From positions 150,256-214,255 of the forward strand of contig NZ_WEHZ01000004.1 of the NCBI RefSeq assembly GCF_012641745.1: a stretch of DNA of 64,000 nucleotides, written 5' to 3'. The translations under genes and the position numbers were made by a program. Every line of letters begins with the position of its first letter. Within the stretch, counting starts at the first letter, position 1. The notes under the pieces are model-generated. The model saw only the letters and a program-made list of their open reading frames with translations, did not search any database and had not been told where the DNA came from. The stretch comes from Pseudoalteromonas peptidolytica (GTDB lineage: Bacteria > Pseudomonadota > Gammaproteobacteria > Enterobacterales > Alteromonadaceae). This document shows, piece by piece, positions 9,510-18,051 of this stretch.

Positions 9510-9903
9510 ATCCAGTCAAGGCTTTTCACTCATTGAGTTAATGATAGTCCTTGCTATTATGGGGGTGGCGATGAGCTTAACGGGTGGGCTTGTCATCCAA
9601 GCATTCGAGAAAAATAAAAGGCAGGTTGAATTAGAGCGAGTAAAGCAAGCTTTTAAAGTATATGGCTACCGATCATTTTATTCAGGCTATGACACAAAAG
9701 TGGAGTTGGTAGGCAATACCGCGGTTATTTCATCAGGTGCGGATGAAGAGCCAGAAGTTATTGAATTCGAGTCATTGACTTTTGTCGCAGAGCAATTTCA
9801 TATTAGTCAAAAACTAACCATACAACCTGCAACATTCGGTGTGTTTATCAATGAACAGCCTAGATTTTATGGCGTTCCTAGTGTGTTAGAACATGGTCAA
9901 TAA
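9493..9903 (+). CDS. gspH: Type II secretion minor pseudopilin GspH-like
   Basis: 136 residues with a prepilin site QG/FSLIEL and a hydrophobic helix, then a small beta domain. Length and position between gspF and gspI fit GspH, a minor pseudopilin. Sequence after the helix is weakly conserved, so H is assigned mainly by gene order. It overlaps gspF by 17 bases and gspI by 11, so the set is tightly coupled. Confidence 0.8.
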   Translation: MMFHSKSSQGFSLIELMIVLAIMGVAMSLTGGLVIQAFEKNKRQVELERVKQAFKVYGYRSFYSGYDTKVELVGNTAVISSGADEEPEVIEFESLTFVAEQFHISQKLTIQPATFGVFINEQPRFYGVPSVLEHGQ

Positions 9904-10306
9904 GCCCTCTGGTTTTACTCTTATTGAAGTACTTATTGCGGCGGTGATTTTGTTTTCGTCAATCGCCATCGTTGCTGAGCTATTTTCAGCAAGCAACTTA
10001 AGCGCGGATAAAATAGTAGATTCAAACCGAACGCATCAAGCAATTTATAGCGGCATCCCTATGGTCAAAGAAGCACTACGCACTAAGGTTTATAAAGCAG
10101 CGAAGCCTGAATATGTAACAGGTGTGGTCGAGAGCTTTTCAATGCCAATAGTTTGGCGGGCCAACGTTGTTGAGCGTTTTGCTCCTCCAAGAGATATTGA
10201 AGATACATTTGAGCAACCTAAGCGTTATACATTGTACCAAGTTGAGATGAGTACAAATAATCAGCCTGATCGGGTTTTCTCATTTAATATGGTGGTATGG
10301 GAGTGA
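9893..10306 (+). CDS. gspI: Type II secretion minor pseudopilin GspI-like
   Basis: 137 residues, beginning with the prepilin motif SG/FTLIEV and a hydrophobic helix. The C-terminal part is short and ends with FSFNMVVWE, comparable to GspI. GspI, J and K form the tip of the pseudopilus. The stop overlaps the start of gspJ as TGATG. Confidence 0.8.
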   Translation: MVNKPSGFTLIEVLIAAVILFSSIAIVAELFSASNLSADKIVDSNRTHQAIYSGIPMVKEALRTKVYKAAKPEYVTGVVESFSMPIVWRANVVERFAPPRDIEDTFEQPKRYTLYQVEMSTNNQPDRVFSFNMVVWE

Positions 10307-11016
10307 TGCGTCAGCGAGGCTTTTCACTGATTGAGTTAATGATAGCAACTACGCTGTTGTCCTTAGTTATGTTCGCAGGTTACTACAGCTACAGTTTATA
10401 TAGTGGTGCATGGAACAAGCGTGTTGAGTATTTTTGGAAGTATGCAAAAGAAGACGTTGTTCAGGTAAAACTGGTAGAGCTATTTCAAGGGATGGCGCCT
10501 TATCTGATAAAAAAAGAACGTGGTAATGAAGCATTCATTGCATTTTCAGGCACGTCACAAACGATGACATTTATCTCTCAAGGGGGCTTTTTCGCACATG
10601 GCTATGTCGTAGCCAAATTAGAAGTTGTGACTGCGCAGCAAAGCGGCAAAACAAGGCTACAATATAGCGAGGCCAAAATAGGCGCCCAACCTCTGCTACA
10701 TTGGGAGGTAGAGCAGTTGGAGTTTACAGAGCCTTATATTATTTTTGATGACTTGGTATCTGCCAAGTTCAGCTACTACGGTTGGCAGGACTATGCGAGT
10801 GCATTTCGTAAAGATGATGACGAGTTATTAATCACAGACACTAGTAAATACCAGCGCTGGTTCGATAATTATCTCGCTAAAGAGAAGCGGCTGAGCCCAC
10901 TCAAAATTAGGTTGCAACTGCAAGCCACTCAAACATCAAGAGAGTCTGACATTATTTTGCCTTTGTACAGTGCACCAGAGCTTGTGGTTTCCAGTGGGTC
11001 GGGAGCTAACTTTTAA
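10306..11016 (+). CDS. gspJ: Type II secretion minor pseudopilin GspJ-like
   Basis: 236 residues from ATG 10306, chosen over an ATG three codons upstream because it forms the TGATG junction with gspI and puts the leader at the usual length. Prepilin site RG/FSLIEL is followed by a helix and a longer beta-rich domain than in H or I, as expected for GspJ. The next gene starts on its stop codon (TAATG). Confidence 0.8.
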   Translation: MRQRGFSLIELMIATTLLSLVMFAGYYSYSLYSGAWNKRVEYFWKYAKEDVVQVKLVELFQGMAPYLIKKERGNEAFIAFSGTSQTMTFISQGGFFAHGYVVAKLEVVTAQQSGKTRLQYSEAKIGAQPLLHWEVEQLEFTEPYIIFDDLVSAKFSYYGWQDYASAFRKDDDELLITDTSKYQRWFDNYLAKEKRLSPLKIRLQLQATQTSRESDIILPLYSAPELVVSSGSGANF

Positions 11017-11903
11017 TGCGTAACAAGCAACGTGGTATTGCACTAGTACAAGTACTAATTATCTCTGGGGTGCTAATGTTGTTGGGTATTTTTATTCAAC
11101 AAACCTTGAGGCAGCAGGCACAAGTAGTTGCTATTGGCAATGATAAGGTAATGTTAAGACTAGCACTTGAAGATGCACAGGCGCAGGTTGTGACGGCACT
11201 CCTATCACACAACCGCTATCAAGAACCTAACGCGCAAAACATGGTTGTTAAAAGTTGGAACTTTTATGGCCAACCTTTCATGGTGGGTGATGTGACTGTC
11301 AAACTTCAAGATATATCAGGGTTACTGAATATCAATACTGGTAGCCGTATTATGCTGACTCGGTATTTTGAAAAGCACATCGATAAGCCGAGCTTCACTG
11401 ACCACTTAATAGATAGTATCGCAGATTGGAAAGACGCGGATAATTTAAAACATCTCAATGGGGCTGAAAAAGGGGACTATAAAAATGGTATTACTCCTAG
11501 AAATGACTACTTGCAGAGCATTGACGAGCTAAAGACAATTATGGAGCACTTAAAGCTAGGCTTTAATCACGCTCAAAGCGTTCAGTCACTCAGTTTTGCA
11601 AGAATTTCAGGGTTTAATCCGCTCAATGCACCTGTTGATGTATTAGAAACATTGTTGCAGAATGAAGATCAAATACAGCAGGTGATACAAGCTCGCGACC
11701 AAGGTCAGCTAACAGGCCTTCGTTTTTATCAGATTACGGGAATAGACTACGACGAATACGTTACTTTTGGCACTTCGCAGCATATTAGGTTAGAATTGTC
11801 GGCTACAAAAAATGGGGTCAGAGTAACTAAAAAGCTGAATCTAAAAGTCAATCCCAGAGCGCTAGAAAAGTCACTCACAATTTCTAATATAGTGTGGTAT
11901 TAA
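11016..11903 (+). CDS. gspK: Type II secretion minor pseudopilin GspK
   Basis: 295 residues. The leader ends RG/IALVQV, so position +5 is Gln rather than Glu; loss of this Glu is a known trait of GspK, the pseudopilus tip. The large domain includes ISGLLNINTG, DSIADWKDAD and NPLNAPVDVL, characteristic T2SSK phrases. The length is near the usual 300-330 residues. Confidence 0.9.
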   Translation: MRNKQRGIALVQVLIISGVLMLLGIFIQQTLRQQAQVVAIGNDKVMLRLALEDAQAQVVTALLSHNRYQEPNAQNMVVKSWNFYGQPFMVGDVTVKLQDISGLLNINTGSRIMLTRYFEKHIDKPSFTDHLIDSIADWKDADNLKHLNGAEKGDYKNGITPRNDYLQSIDELKTIMEHLKLGFNHAQSVQSLSFARISGFNPLNAPVDVLETLLQNEDQIQQVIQARDQGQLTGLRFYQITGIDYDEYVTFGTSQHIRLELSATKNGVRVTKKLNLKVNPRALEKSLTISNIVWY

Positions 11904-11905
11904 AC

Positions 11906-12985
11906 TTGGAAATTATTAATAAAATACAACAAGCTGCTTCAAGTTACTTAACTGGTAAACTCAGTTATTTTGATGGTACTCACTATGCAGTAAAGGCATC
12001 AGGGTTTAGCGAAACTAAGCAACCTGGTGCAATCTGTATTGTGGCGCGTAACCACTGCGTGGAGACCAAAAAAAGCTACAGCTCTATTAGTCGCAAAGAA
12101 TTACAAGCCATTCTAACTCTAGAAAAGAAAAACGCAGCTCAGCCCACTTGTTATCGCGTAATAGAGAACGCGAAGCAAGACGCATTTGAAGTGCACAAAA
12201 CGGTATTCTCAGTTTCGGTCGAAACACTAAAAAATGCGTGGTTACTGATACCGGAGAGCTTTTTGCTCGGAACGTTATATCCAAAACAACTACTAAGTGT
12301 AGAAACGCCAAGTGGTACACTTTATAGTTATATGTCAGATTCATTGCATTGCTTGTACCAAGCTGGGCTAATTCGCTCTATTGAGGCTTTTAAACACAGT
12401 GTTGGACTGCCTGATGATGTTAACGATCAAACGCTTACTTTATCTGATTATGCAAAAGCCATAGGACAAATAGGAGTAAATAAATCATTACTTGAGCTAC
12501 TTCGTGCCTCTGCCGTTTGCACCCAAGGCAAGGTGAATGCAAATAAATTACACGCATTGTATATTGCCCCCTTAATGACGTTTACTATTCTACTTGGTAG
12601 TGCTGTAGGCATGCAGCTGTATCAGCTCAACAAAAATGAAGCAGTAGCTTTGGCAGCGAGCGATGAAATTAAAACGATTTTGGCAACCTCAAACAACATC
12701 ACACAGATGAATGCGGTAATAGCTGAAGTGAACGAGCAGATCCTAAGTAAACCTCTGGCCTATCACCATTGGCAGTTGTTAGCATTATTGGTAGAAGAGA
12801 AAGTTAAATTTAACTTCCTCCGCTATGAAAACAATGCAGTTGTTGTTGATGGCGAAGTTGAAAATTCAAGTAAAATGCTGGCAAAACTGAACCAGCATCC
12901 GCTAGTACAAAGTGCCCAATTTACTGGAGCGGTGAGTAAAAGTGGTGATACAGACAAGTTTAATCTAAACATCACTTTGAATTAA
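11906..12985 (+). CDS. gspL: Type II secretion assembly protein, GspL-like
   Basis: 359 residues from TTG 11906, just after the gspK stop; an overlapping GTG at 11894 is the alternative. A long cytoplasmic part without clear motifs is followed by one membrane helix (about residues 222-242, MTFTILLGSAVGMQLY) and a periplasmic region like the PilN/GspL ferredoxin-like fold. In the complex GspL recruits GspE to GspF and GspM. The assignment rests on topology and order, since the N-terminal actin-like fold cannot be verified by eye. Confidence 0.65.
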   Translation: MEIINKIQQAASSYLTGKLSYFDGTHYAVKASGFSETKQPGAICIVARNHCVETKKSYSSISRKELQAILTLEKKNAAQPTCYRVIENAKQDAFEVHKTVFSVSVETLKNAWLLIPESFLLGTLYPKQLLSVETPSGTLYSYMSDSLHCLYQAGLIRSIEAFKHSVGLPDDVNDQTLTLSDYAKAIGQIGVNKSLLELLRASAVCTQGKVNANKLHALYIAPLMTFTILLGSAVGMQLYQLNKNEAVALAASDEIKTILATSNNITQMNAVIAEVNEQILSKPLAYHHWQLLALLVEEKVKFNFLRYENNAVVVDGEVENSSKMLAKLNQHPLVQSAQFTGAVSKSGDTDKFNLNITLN

Positions 12986-12997
12986 GCGAACGGTAAA

Positions 12998-13552
12998 ATG
13001 AAAGAACTCACAAAGTATAAACATTATTTAATTTTTATCGTGGTGATTTTGGGAGCTACGTATATTACCGATCCGTTATGGTTGCTTTACCAAGAACAAA
13101 AAGAAACCTTGGCCTTATCAAAAAAACGCACAGAAAAAGCCCAGGCACTGGTTGCCAACCGCGATGAATTAGAGGCTAAGTTTAGCCAGTTGAATCAAGA
13201 AAGTTCTAAAGCTAATGCACTGCTTTTTAGCCAAGTTAGCGAGGGGGAGTACAAGCTTGCGGTACAAAATACGTTGGAAGAAATTTTGTCAAACGCTGGC
13301 TGTACACTCAATGTTGTAGACTGGGAAGAGGCTGCACAGGTATCAGCATATGTACAAAGCAAAAGCATAAAAGTAGATTTTAGCGGCAGTCCTTTATGTT
13401 TAGCAAAAACAGTGAGACTAATTGAGTCAAATACCCCAGCGCTACGCATAGAGCGATATGCGTATGGTGCAAGAGGGTGGTATGGAAAGTTTTCAGAGCG
13501 CTTAGAAGCAGAATTAACAGTAAAGTCATGGCGTAAGGTACAAGGCAAATGA
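12998..13552 (+). CDS. gspM: Type II secretion protein, GspM-like
   Basis: 184 residues with one N-terminal membrane helix (about residues 8-25), a coiled-coil stretch rich in Lys, Glu and Leu, and a small C-terminal periplasmic domain with two cysteines. This is the GspM or PilO layout. It normally pairs with GspL. It overlaps the next gene by four bases. Confidence 0.65.
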   Translation: MKELTKYKHYLIFIVVILGATYITDPLWLLYQEQKETLALSKKRTEKAQALVANRDELEAKFSQLNQESSKANALLFSQVSEGEYKLAVQNTLEEILSNAGCTLNVVDWEEAAQVSAYVQSKSIKVDFSGSPLCLAKTVRLIESNTPALRIERYAYGARGWYGKFSERLEAELTVKSWRKVQGK

Positions 13553-14034
13553 ATAAAGTGATAATCACACTGTGTTTAGCCGTGGTGCTATGGTTTGCCT
13601 CTCAGCAGTGGTTGGCAGAAGCCGATGGCGGGCTTTCACATCAAACACCAGACACCACAACATCACTTAACGCTTTTTCTAGGCTTGAAGTTGGCGTGCT
13701 GGAACAAACATGGCAGCAAGCACTCGCTGCACAAAAAAAGCAACAAGAATTAGCAGTACAAGAGCAGGCTAAACGCAAAGCGAAGCAAAACAAGAATTTA
13801 ATTAGTATCGGAAACCACTCATTTGAATTGATTGGGGTGTTTAAGCAACAAGCTGAGAGCTTTGTGCTACTAAAGCCAGAATCAGGCGCGTTAATCAAAT
13901 CTGGTGTCAACCAAGTGGTGATCGATGAAATTAAAGTGACGAGTATTTCTGCAAACAGTGTAGTGCTTAGTAGTGCAGATCAAAGCAAAGAATTTAAACT
14001 TTTTAAGTGGCATAAAAATGAACAAGTTAATTAG
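13549..14034 (+). CDS. gspC: Short GspC-like inner membrane protein
   Basis: 161 residues: an N-terminal membrane helix, an Ala/Gln/Lys-rich linker likely to be a coiled coil, and a ~60-residue C-terminal beta domain with FELIGVFKQQAESFVLLKP, resembling the homology region (HR) of GspC that binds the secretin. GspC proteins are usually 270-300 residues and carry a PDZ domain after the HR; none is present. Its place just before gspD, as in classic gspC-gspD pairs, supports the call. A PilP-like role is the alternative. Confidence 0.55.
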   Translation: MNKVIITLCLAVVLWFASQQWLAEADGGLSHQTPDTTTSLNAFSRLEVGVLEQTWQQALAAQKKQQELAVQEQAKRKAKQNKNLISIGNHSFELIGVFKQQAESFVLLKPESGALIKSGVNQVVIDEIKVTSISANSVVLSSADQSKEFKLFKWHKNEQVN

Positions 14035-16129
14035 AGTCGCCCCGATTGCGTCAGTGCTACTGGCACTATCTGGCTGTCAAAGTGTGGTTGCGCCAAATAG
14101 CCCAACATCTGCAAAGCAAGTCAATGTTCAGCGCTCATACTTAGAAGAAGAGGCCGCAGGCGCTACGTCGAAAACGCCTGTAAACACTGAAAATGCCACT
14201 CAAGAAGGCGGTTTTGAGTACTTGAATCGCCTGGCCGATCGCAAACAAAATCTAAAACTCGAAATTGACCTATCAGCCCAGTTTAGTGGAACGGATAAAT
14301 ATCAAGTCTCAGTGGATGCGTTACCACTGAATGACTTTATTCATTATGCGCTTGGTGAGTTACTAGATGTTTCTTACCTGATAGAGCCGAGTGTAAAAGC
14401 AAAAACCACGCCGGTAACGCTAGAGCTAAAAACCGAAGTGGGCGCAAAGCGCTTATTTCAACTTATTCAAGAGGTGTTAGCGCAAAATAATATTGATATT
14501 GTGCTAAACGATGGGGTTTTCTACGTTTACCCGTTTGAAAAGTCAGGAAGTAAATCAGAAAGAGCCTTTGGCTTTGGCCGTACCGCTGCCTCGGTACCAA
14601 ATGTGTCGAGTGATATTATCCAGCTGGTACCGATAAAATATGGCGTATCAACTGGGCTTAGGAATTCAGTTGCAGGTTTGGTTGATGCGCAAATTGCGAT
14701 TGACCCCGCGCAAGGGATGATGACGGTGATTGGTAAGCGTGAACAGATTATACGTGCGCTAGAGCTACTTGCGCTTATCGACAGCCCAGCACTGAGTAAC
14801 AAAGCTATTGCGCTGATGAGCTTTACCTACATTGACTCGCAAACCTTTATTGAGAAAGTCAGCGAAATTTTGGAAAATGAAGGGGTGCCCGTAAACAGTG
14901 GGGCAAGAAGCTCAGCCAGTATCCAATTTGTTCCGATAGAACATTTAGGTAAAGTGGTGGTGTTTGCTACCGCTGATGAAATTATTGACCGTGTTGAATA
15001 TTGGGCTAAACAGCTTGATAAACCGGCCACAGGCTCTGAGCAAAGCTTTTACATCTATCACCCTAAATATGCACGGGCAAGCGATTTAGGGCAAAGCCTA
15101 GCACCTTTGCTTGGTGGTAATAATTTTGCAACAAACAGCGGTAATAATGCCCGTTCAGAAACGCGTGCAAGTACCAGTAGTAATACCTCAAGTTCGGCTA
15201 CACAAAGTAATCGAACACGTAGCGGTGGTGCTGGTAGTAGTGCCGAGAGTGGTAGTTTCGCCGTAGAGAGCGATGGCATTAAAATGGTGGTTGATCAGCG
15301 CGCCAACGCATTGATTTTTTACTCTACAGGGCAATATTACCAAGAGCTTCAGCCAATTTTAAAGCAGCTGGATATCATGCCAAAACAGGTGATGATGGAA
15401 GTGGTTATTGCTGAGGTTAAGCTGACAGGCGGATTTTCTAAAGGCGTGCAATATGCTTTAAAAAGTGGCGACTCAACCACTACCACAGAGGAGTTTAACT
15501 TTAGCTCGAAAGATGGCTTTAACTACTCTATTGTAGGCATGCCTGGCAGCATTAAGGTTAATCTCAATCAGTCTAATGGTTTGGTTAACGTGCTGTCACG
15601 GCCAACCCTTTTAGTAAGAGATGGTGTGGCGGCTAATATTAGTGTGGGTGATGATATACCCACAAAGGGCAGTACCACCATTGACCCTTTAGGTAATACT
15701 GACCGTGAAACCTCTACAATACAGTATCGTAAAACAGGGGTGAATTTAAATGTAACACCGACTATTAATGCTCAGGGTACGGTTATTATGACTATTGAGC
15801 AAAGTATTTCGTCGGTGAATAACGAAGCTGCCGGTATTTCAGGAACTCCAGCTATTTTTGAGCGTAGCCTGAGTACCGAAGTCGTAGCAGGCGATGGTCA
15901 AACTGTGTTATTGGGAGGGTTAATTAGCCAAAATAACTCCAAAGGGGCAACATCTGTTCCCTTACTGGGTTCACTCCCTATGCTTGGTCACCTGTTTAGA
16001 ACAGACGAAAGCAGCACAGATAAAACCGAGCTTGTAGTATTGGTAACCCCAAAAATTATTAATAATCGTGATGATTGGCGAAAAGTTGAACAGAGCTTTA
16101 AAAAAGGTTTAGAAAATTTGGTATTTTAG
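14018..16129 (+). CDS. gspD: Type II secretion secretin GspD, lipoprotein form
   Basis: 703 residues from ATG 14018, giving a lipoprotein signal with lipobox LALSGC (Cys20); an upstream GTG frame extension was rejected. N0 and N1-N3 domains are followed by a Ser/Asn-rich insert (about residues 365-410) and the secretin core, with VMMEVVIAEV, VNVLSRPTLLV, and the final GSLPMLGHLFR then ELVVLVTPKII. It forms the outer membrane channel. Having its own lipid anchor suggests that it may reach the outer membrane without a GspS pilotin. It overlaps gspC by 17 bases and ends the operon. Confidence 0.92.
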   Translation: MNKLIRVAPIASVLLALSGCQSVVAPNSPTSAKQVNVQRSYLEEEAAGATSKTPVNTENATQEGGFEYLNRLADRKQNLKLEIDLSAQFSGTDKYQVSVDALPLNDFIHYALGELLDVSYLIEPSVKAKTTPVTLELKTEVGAKRLFQLIQEVLAQNNIDIVLNDGVFYVYPFEKSGSKSERAFGFGRTAASVPNVSSDIIQLVPIKYGVSTGLRNSVAGLVDAQIAIDPAQGMMTVIGKREQIIRALELLALIDSPALSNKAIALMSFTYIDSQTFIEKVSEILENEGVPVNSGARSSASIQFVPIEHLGKVVVFATADEIIDRVEYWAKQLDKPATGSEQSFYIYHPKYARASDLGQSLAPLLGGNNFATNSGNNARSETRASTSSNTSSSATQSNRTRSGGAGSSAESGSFAVESDGIKMVVDQRANALIFYSTGQYYQELQPILKQLDIMPKQVMMEVVIAEVKLTGGFSKGVQYALKSGDSTTTTEEFNFSSKDGFNYSIVGMPGSIKVNLNQSNGLVNVLSRPTLLVRDGVAANISVGDDIPTKGSTTIDPLGNTDRETSTIQYRKTGVNLNVTPTINAQGTVIMTIEQSISSVNNEAAGISGTPAIFERSLSTEVVAGDGQTVLLGGLISQNNSKGATSVPLLGSLPMLGHLFRTDESSTDKTELVVLVTPKIINNRDDWRKVEQSFKKGLENLVF

Positions 16130-16165
16130 CTTGATTATCCAACAAATTATGGTTAATTTAAGCTA
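16127..16165 (+). terminator. Imperfect stem after gspD, possible weak terminator
   Basis: TAGCTT (16127-16132) pairs with AAGCTA (16160-16165), and an inner ATTATCC pairs with GGTTAAT with one mismatch. The stem begins on the gspD stop codon and is followed by GTTTCTTTG. The T tract is poor, so some read-through towards the S-layer-like gene is possible. Confidence 0.35.
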
Positions 16166-16299
16166 GTTTCTTTGACCCTAAAGGAAAAGCTCGTGGGTAA
16201 AAGAAAATTTCAATCTCATTTGGTGCTAAATCGCGGTAAATATGAAAAGAATAGTCACTGCATTAGTACCAAAAACTGTGATATTTAATAGGGTAAAAC

Positions 16300-16328
16300 T
16301 TGACATCTAGACAAGTTATACTTAGATT
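16300..16328 (+). promoter_or_regulatory. Candidate promoter for the S-layer-like gene
   Basis: A perfect -35 TTGACA (16300-16305) is followed at 17 bases by TAGATT (16323-16328). A second perfect TTGACA occurs at 16327-16332 with a poorer -10 region (TTAAAA). Two consensus -35 boxes 27 bp apart would suit a very highly expressed gene. The leader would be about 95 nt. Confidence 0.5.
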
Positions 16329-16371
16329 GACACCATTCGATGGAAGTCGATTAAAAATATAAAAAGTTCTT

Positions 16372-16414
16372 GGCTTATTGACCCTTCCTAATCAATAAGC
16401 CTGTTTCATGAAAC
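16372..16414 (+). promoter_or_regulatory. Structured 5-prime leader of the S-layer-like mRNA
   Basis: GGCTTATTGA (16372-16381) and TCAATAAGCC (16392-16401) form a perfect ten-pair hairpin with a ten-base loop. Next to it GTTTCATGAAAC (16403-16414) is a perfect twelve-base palindrome, immediately before the AGGAG ribosome site at 16416-16420. Such stems are known to stabilise abundant outer membrane protein mRNAs; here that is inference. Confidence 0.45.
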
Positions 16415-16430
16415 TAGGAGAATGGAAATA

Positions 16431-17894
16431 ATGAAACTATTCAAAAAAGCGCTTGTAGCTACGGCTATCTTTGGTGCTATCGGCGCTCAGGCTGCTGACG
16501 TATCTGACGCTACTCAATTCACTTCATCAGAAGGTTTTTCAGTAGGTAACCTTGCTACACTAACAAGCCAAGATCCTGGCGTTCGTGTTATCGTACGTGA
16601 ACAGCTTGAAGCTGGTGACAGAATCAAGCTACAGTTCGGTGCTGGTCTTGATTTCGAACCTACTGGTGGTGGTTTCGCGGGTGTTAACCTTTATAACAGC
16701 AATACTGGTACTGCTCTTCCTGCAACTGGTGTACCTGCACGTACTTTAGGTATTAATACTGGTTCTGGTACTTACGAACTAGAAGAAGTTCCTTCTCTAC
16801 GTGACGTTAAAAACGGCGTTGTCGTTCTTGAAGTTAAAACAGGTTTCACTATCGAAAAAGACGAGTCTTTCGAAGTCATTCCTGACGTACTTCTTTTTGA
16901 TTCAAAAGCTACTACAGCTAACGCGACTGTAACTTATAGCGCTACTAAGTGGCAAGACGGAACTCCTAAAGATACTACTGGCGACAACACAGGTTCATTC
17001 CTTAAGTTTGCAACTCAGTATTCAGCTAAAGTTTCTACTTTGCTAGACGGCGTAATCGAGCGTGAAGATCAACTATCGTTCATCTCTGGTAACGTTACTG
17101 GTGACGACAACGCTGATACTCTTAAAGTAGGTATCACTGATAATGCAAGCTACATTGCTGCTGCTACTGGTGCAAACGTTTCTGCTGATTTCGTAATCAC
17201 AGGTGATTTCTCTGACCTAGTAGCTGGTGATTTTGCTGTTACTGCTGACGCAGGTGCTGATTTCGTTAACGCTGATCTTTCAGTAGCTCTAGCAGGCGAC
17301 AAGAAGTCTGCAACAGTAACTGTTGTAGATACAGCTGCGCAAGACGACGGCATCGCTGGTACGTTCACTCTTAGAATTGATAATGCTACTCGTACGGGTG
17401 CAGGCACTCCAATTACTATCAAGGCAACTTCTTTCACTATCAAAGGTGATGTAGACTTTGACGGTGCTGGTACTATCACTGACACAAATGTACTTGCAGC
17501 TAACACAAACGCTGGTCAATGGGTACTTGATGCAACTATCATCAACATTCCTTACTTCCCAGTAGGTTTTGAAGGCGTTAACTCTCAAGTTAACTTTGCT
17601 AACGAAAGCGGTGCAGCTGTTGATGTAAACGTAACTGCTATCGACGGTGCAGGTGTTCAGTACTCAGGCTCACTAGCTGACCTTGCTAAGTACAGCACAA
17701 CTAAAGTAAGCCAAGTTACTCTTATGGCTGCACTTAAAGACAGCAAAGGTAACACAGTACCTGCAGGTTCTAAGCTAAGCGTTACTTTCAACATCGATGC
17801 TGATGACGGTAAAGTAAATGCGTACGCGTTCAGTGAGAAAGTTGGTCTAGGTCGTCAGTCTCTAGTAACTTCTCAGCAAAAAGGCATCAAATAA
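16431..17894 (+). CDS. Secreted S-layer-like protein (Slr4-type candidate)
   Basis: 487 residues from ATG 16431, ten bases after AGGAG; the in-frame ATG at 16422 is too close to that site. A classic signal peptide ends GAQA/A near residue 21. The mature protein is acidic, rich in Thr, Val, Ala, Asp and Gly, has no cysteine that I can see, and looks all-beta with Ig-like repeats. Codon use is strongly biased to CGT, GGT, CTT, AAC and ACT, unlike its neighbours, which marks very high expression. I recall Slr4, a ~50 kDa S-layer and biofilm-matrix protein of Pseudoalteromonas tunicata, as a good match in size and style, but no alignment was run. Following a complete type II secretion operon, it is the likely main substrate. 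Confidence 0.6.
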   Translation: MKLFKKALVATAIFGAIGAQAADVSDATQFTSSEGFSVGNLATLTSQDPGVRVIVREQLEAGDRIKLQFGAGLDFEPTGGGFAGVNLYNSNTGTALPATGVPARTLGINTGSGTYELEEVPSLRDVKNGVVVLEVKTGFTIEKDESFEVIPDVLLFDSKATTANATVTYSATKWQDGTPKDTTGDNTGSFLKFATQYSAKVSTLLDGVIEREDQLSFISGNVTGDDNADTLKVGITDNASYIAAATGANVSADFVITGDFSDLVAGDFAVTADAGADFVNADLSVALAGDKKSATVTVVDTAAQDDGIAGTFTLRIDNATRTGAGTPITIKATSFTIKGDVDFDGAGTITDTNVLAANTNAGQWVLDATIINIPYFPVGFEGVNSQVNFANESGAAVDVNVTAIDGAGVQYSGSLADLAKYSTTKVSQVTLMAALKDSKGNTVPAGSKLSVTFNIDADDGKVNAYAFSEKVGLGRQSLVTSQQKGIK

Positions 17895-17913
17895 TAATTT
17901 AATTATTTAATGC

Positions 17914-17942
17914 AAAAAAACCCAGCTTAGGCTGGGTTTTTT
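17914..17942 (+). terminator. Strong intrinsic terminator of the S-layer-like gene
   Basis: A-tract, CCCAGC (17921-17926), TTAG loop, GCTGGG (17931-17936), then six T. This is a textbook rho-independent terminator 20 bp after the stop and makes the gene a single-gene transcript at its 3-prime end. Confidence 0.9.
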
Positions 17943-18051
17943 ATGCCTGTCGTTTCCATAGTCGTGTAAAGCCATCTTTTCCTCTTTTCAACATCCACCT
18001 TGCCTATTACAATCAAGTCCTTATCGAGTTTATTATTTTAAGGAGCCTTTA

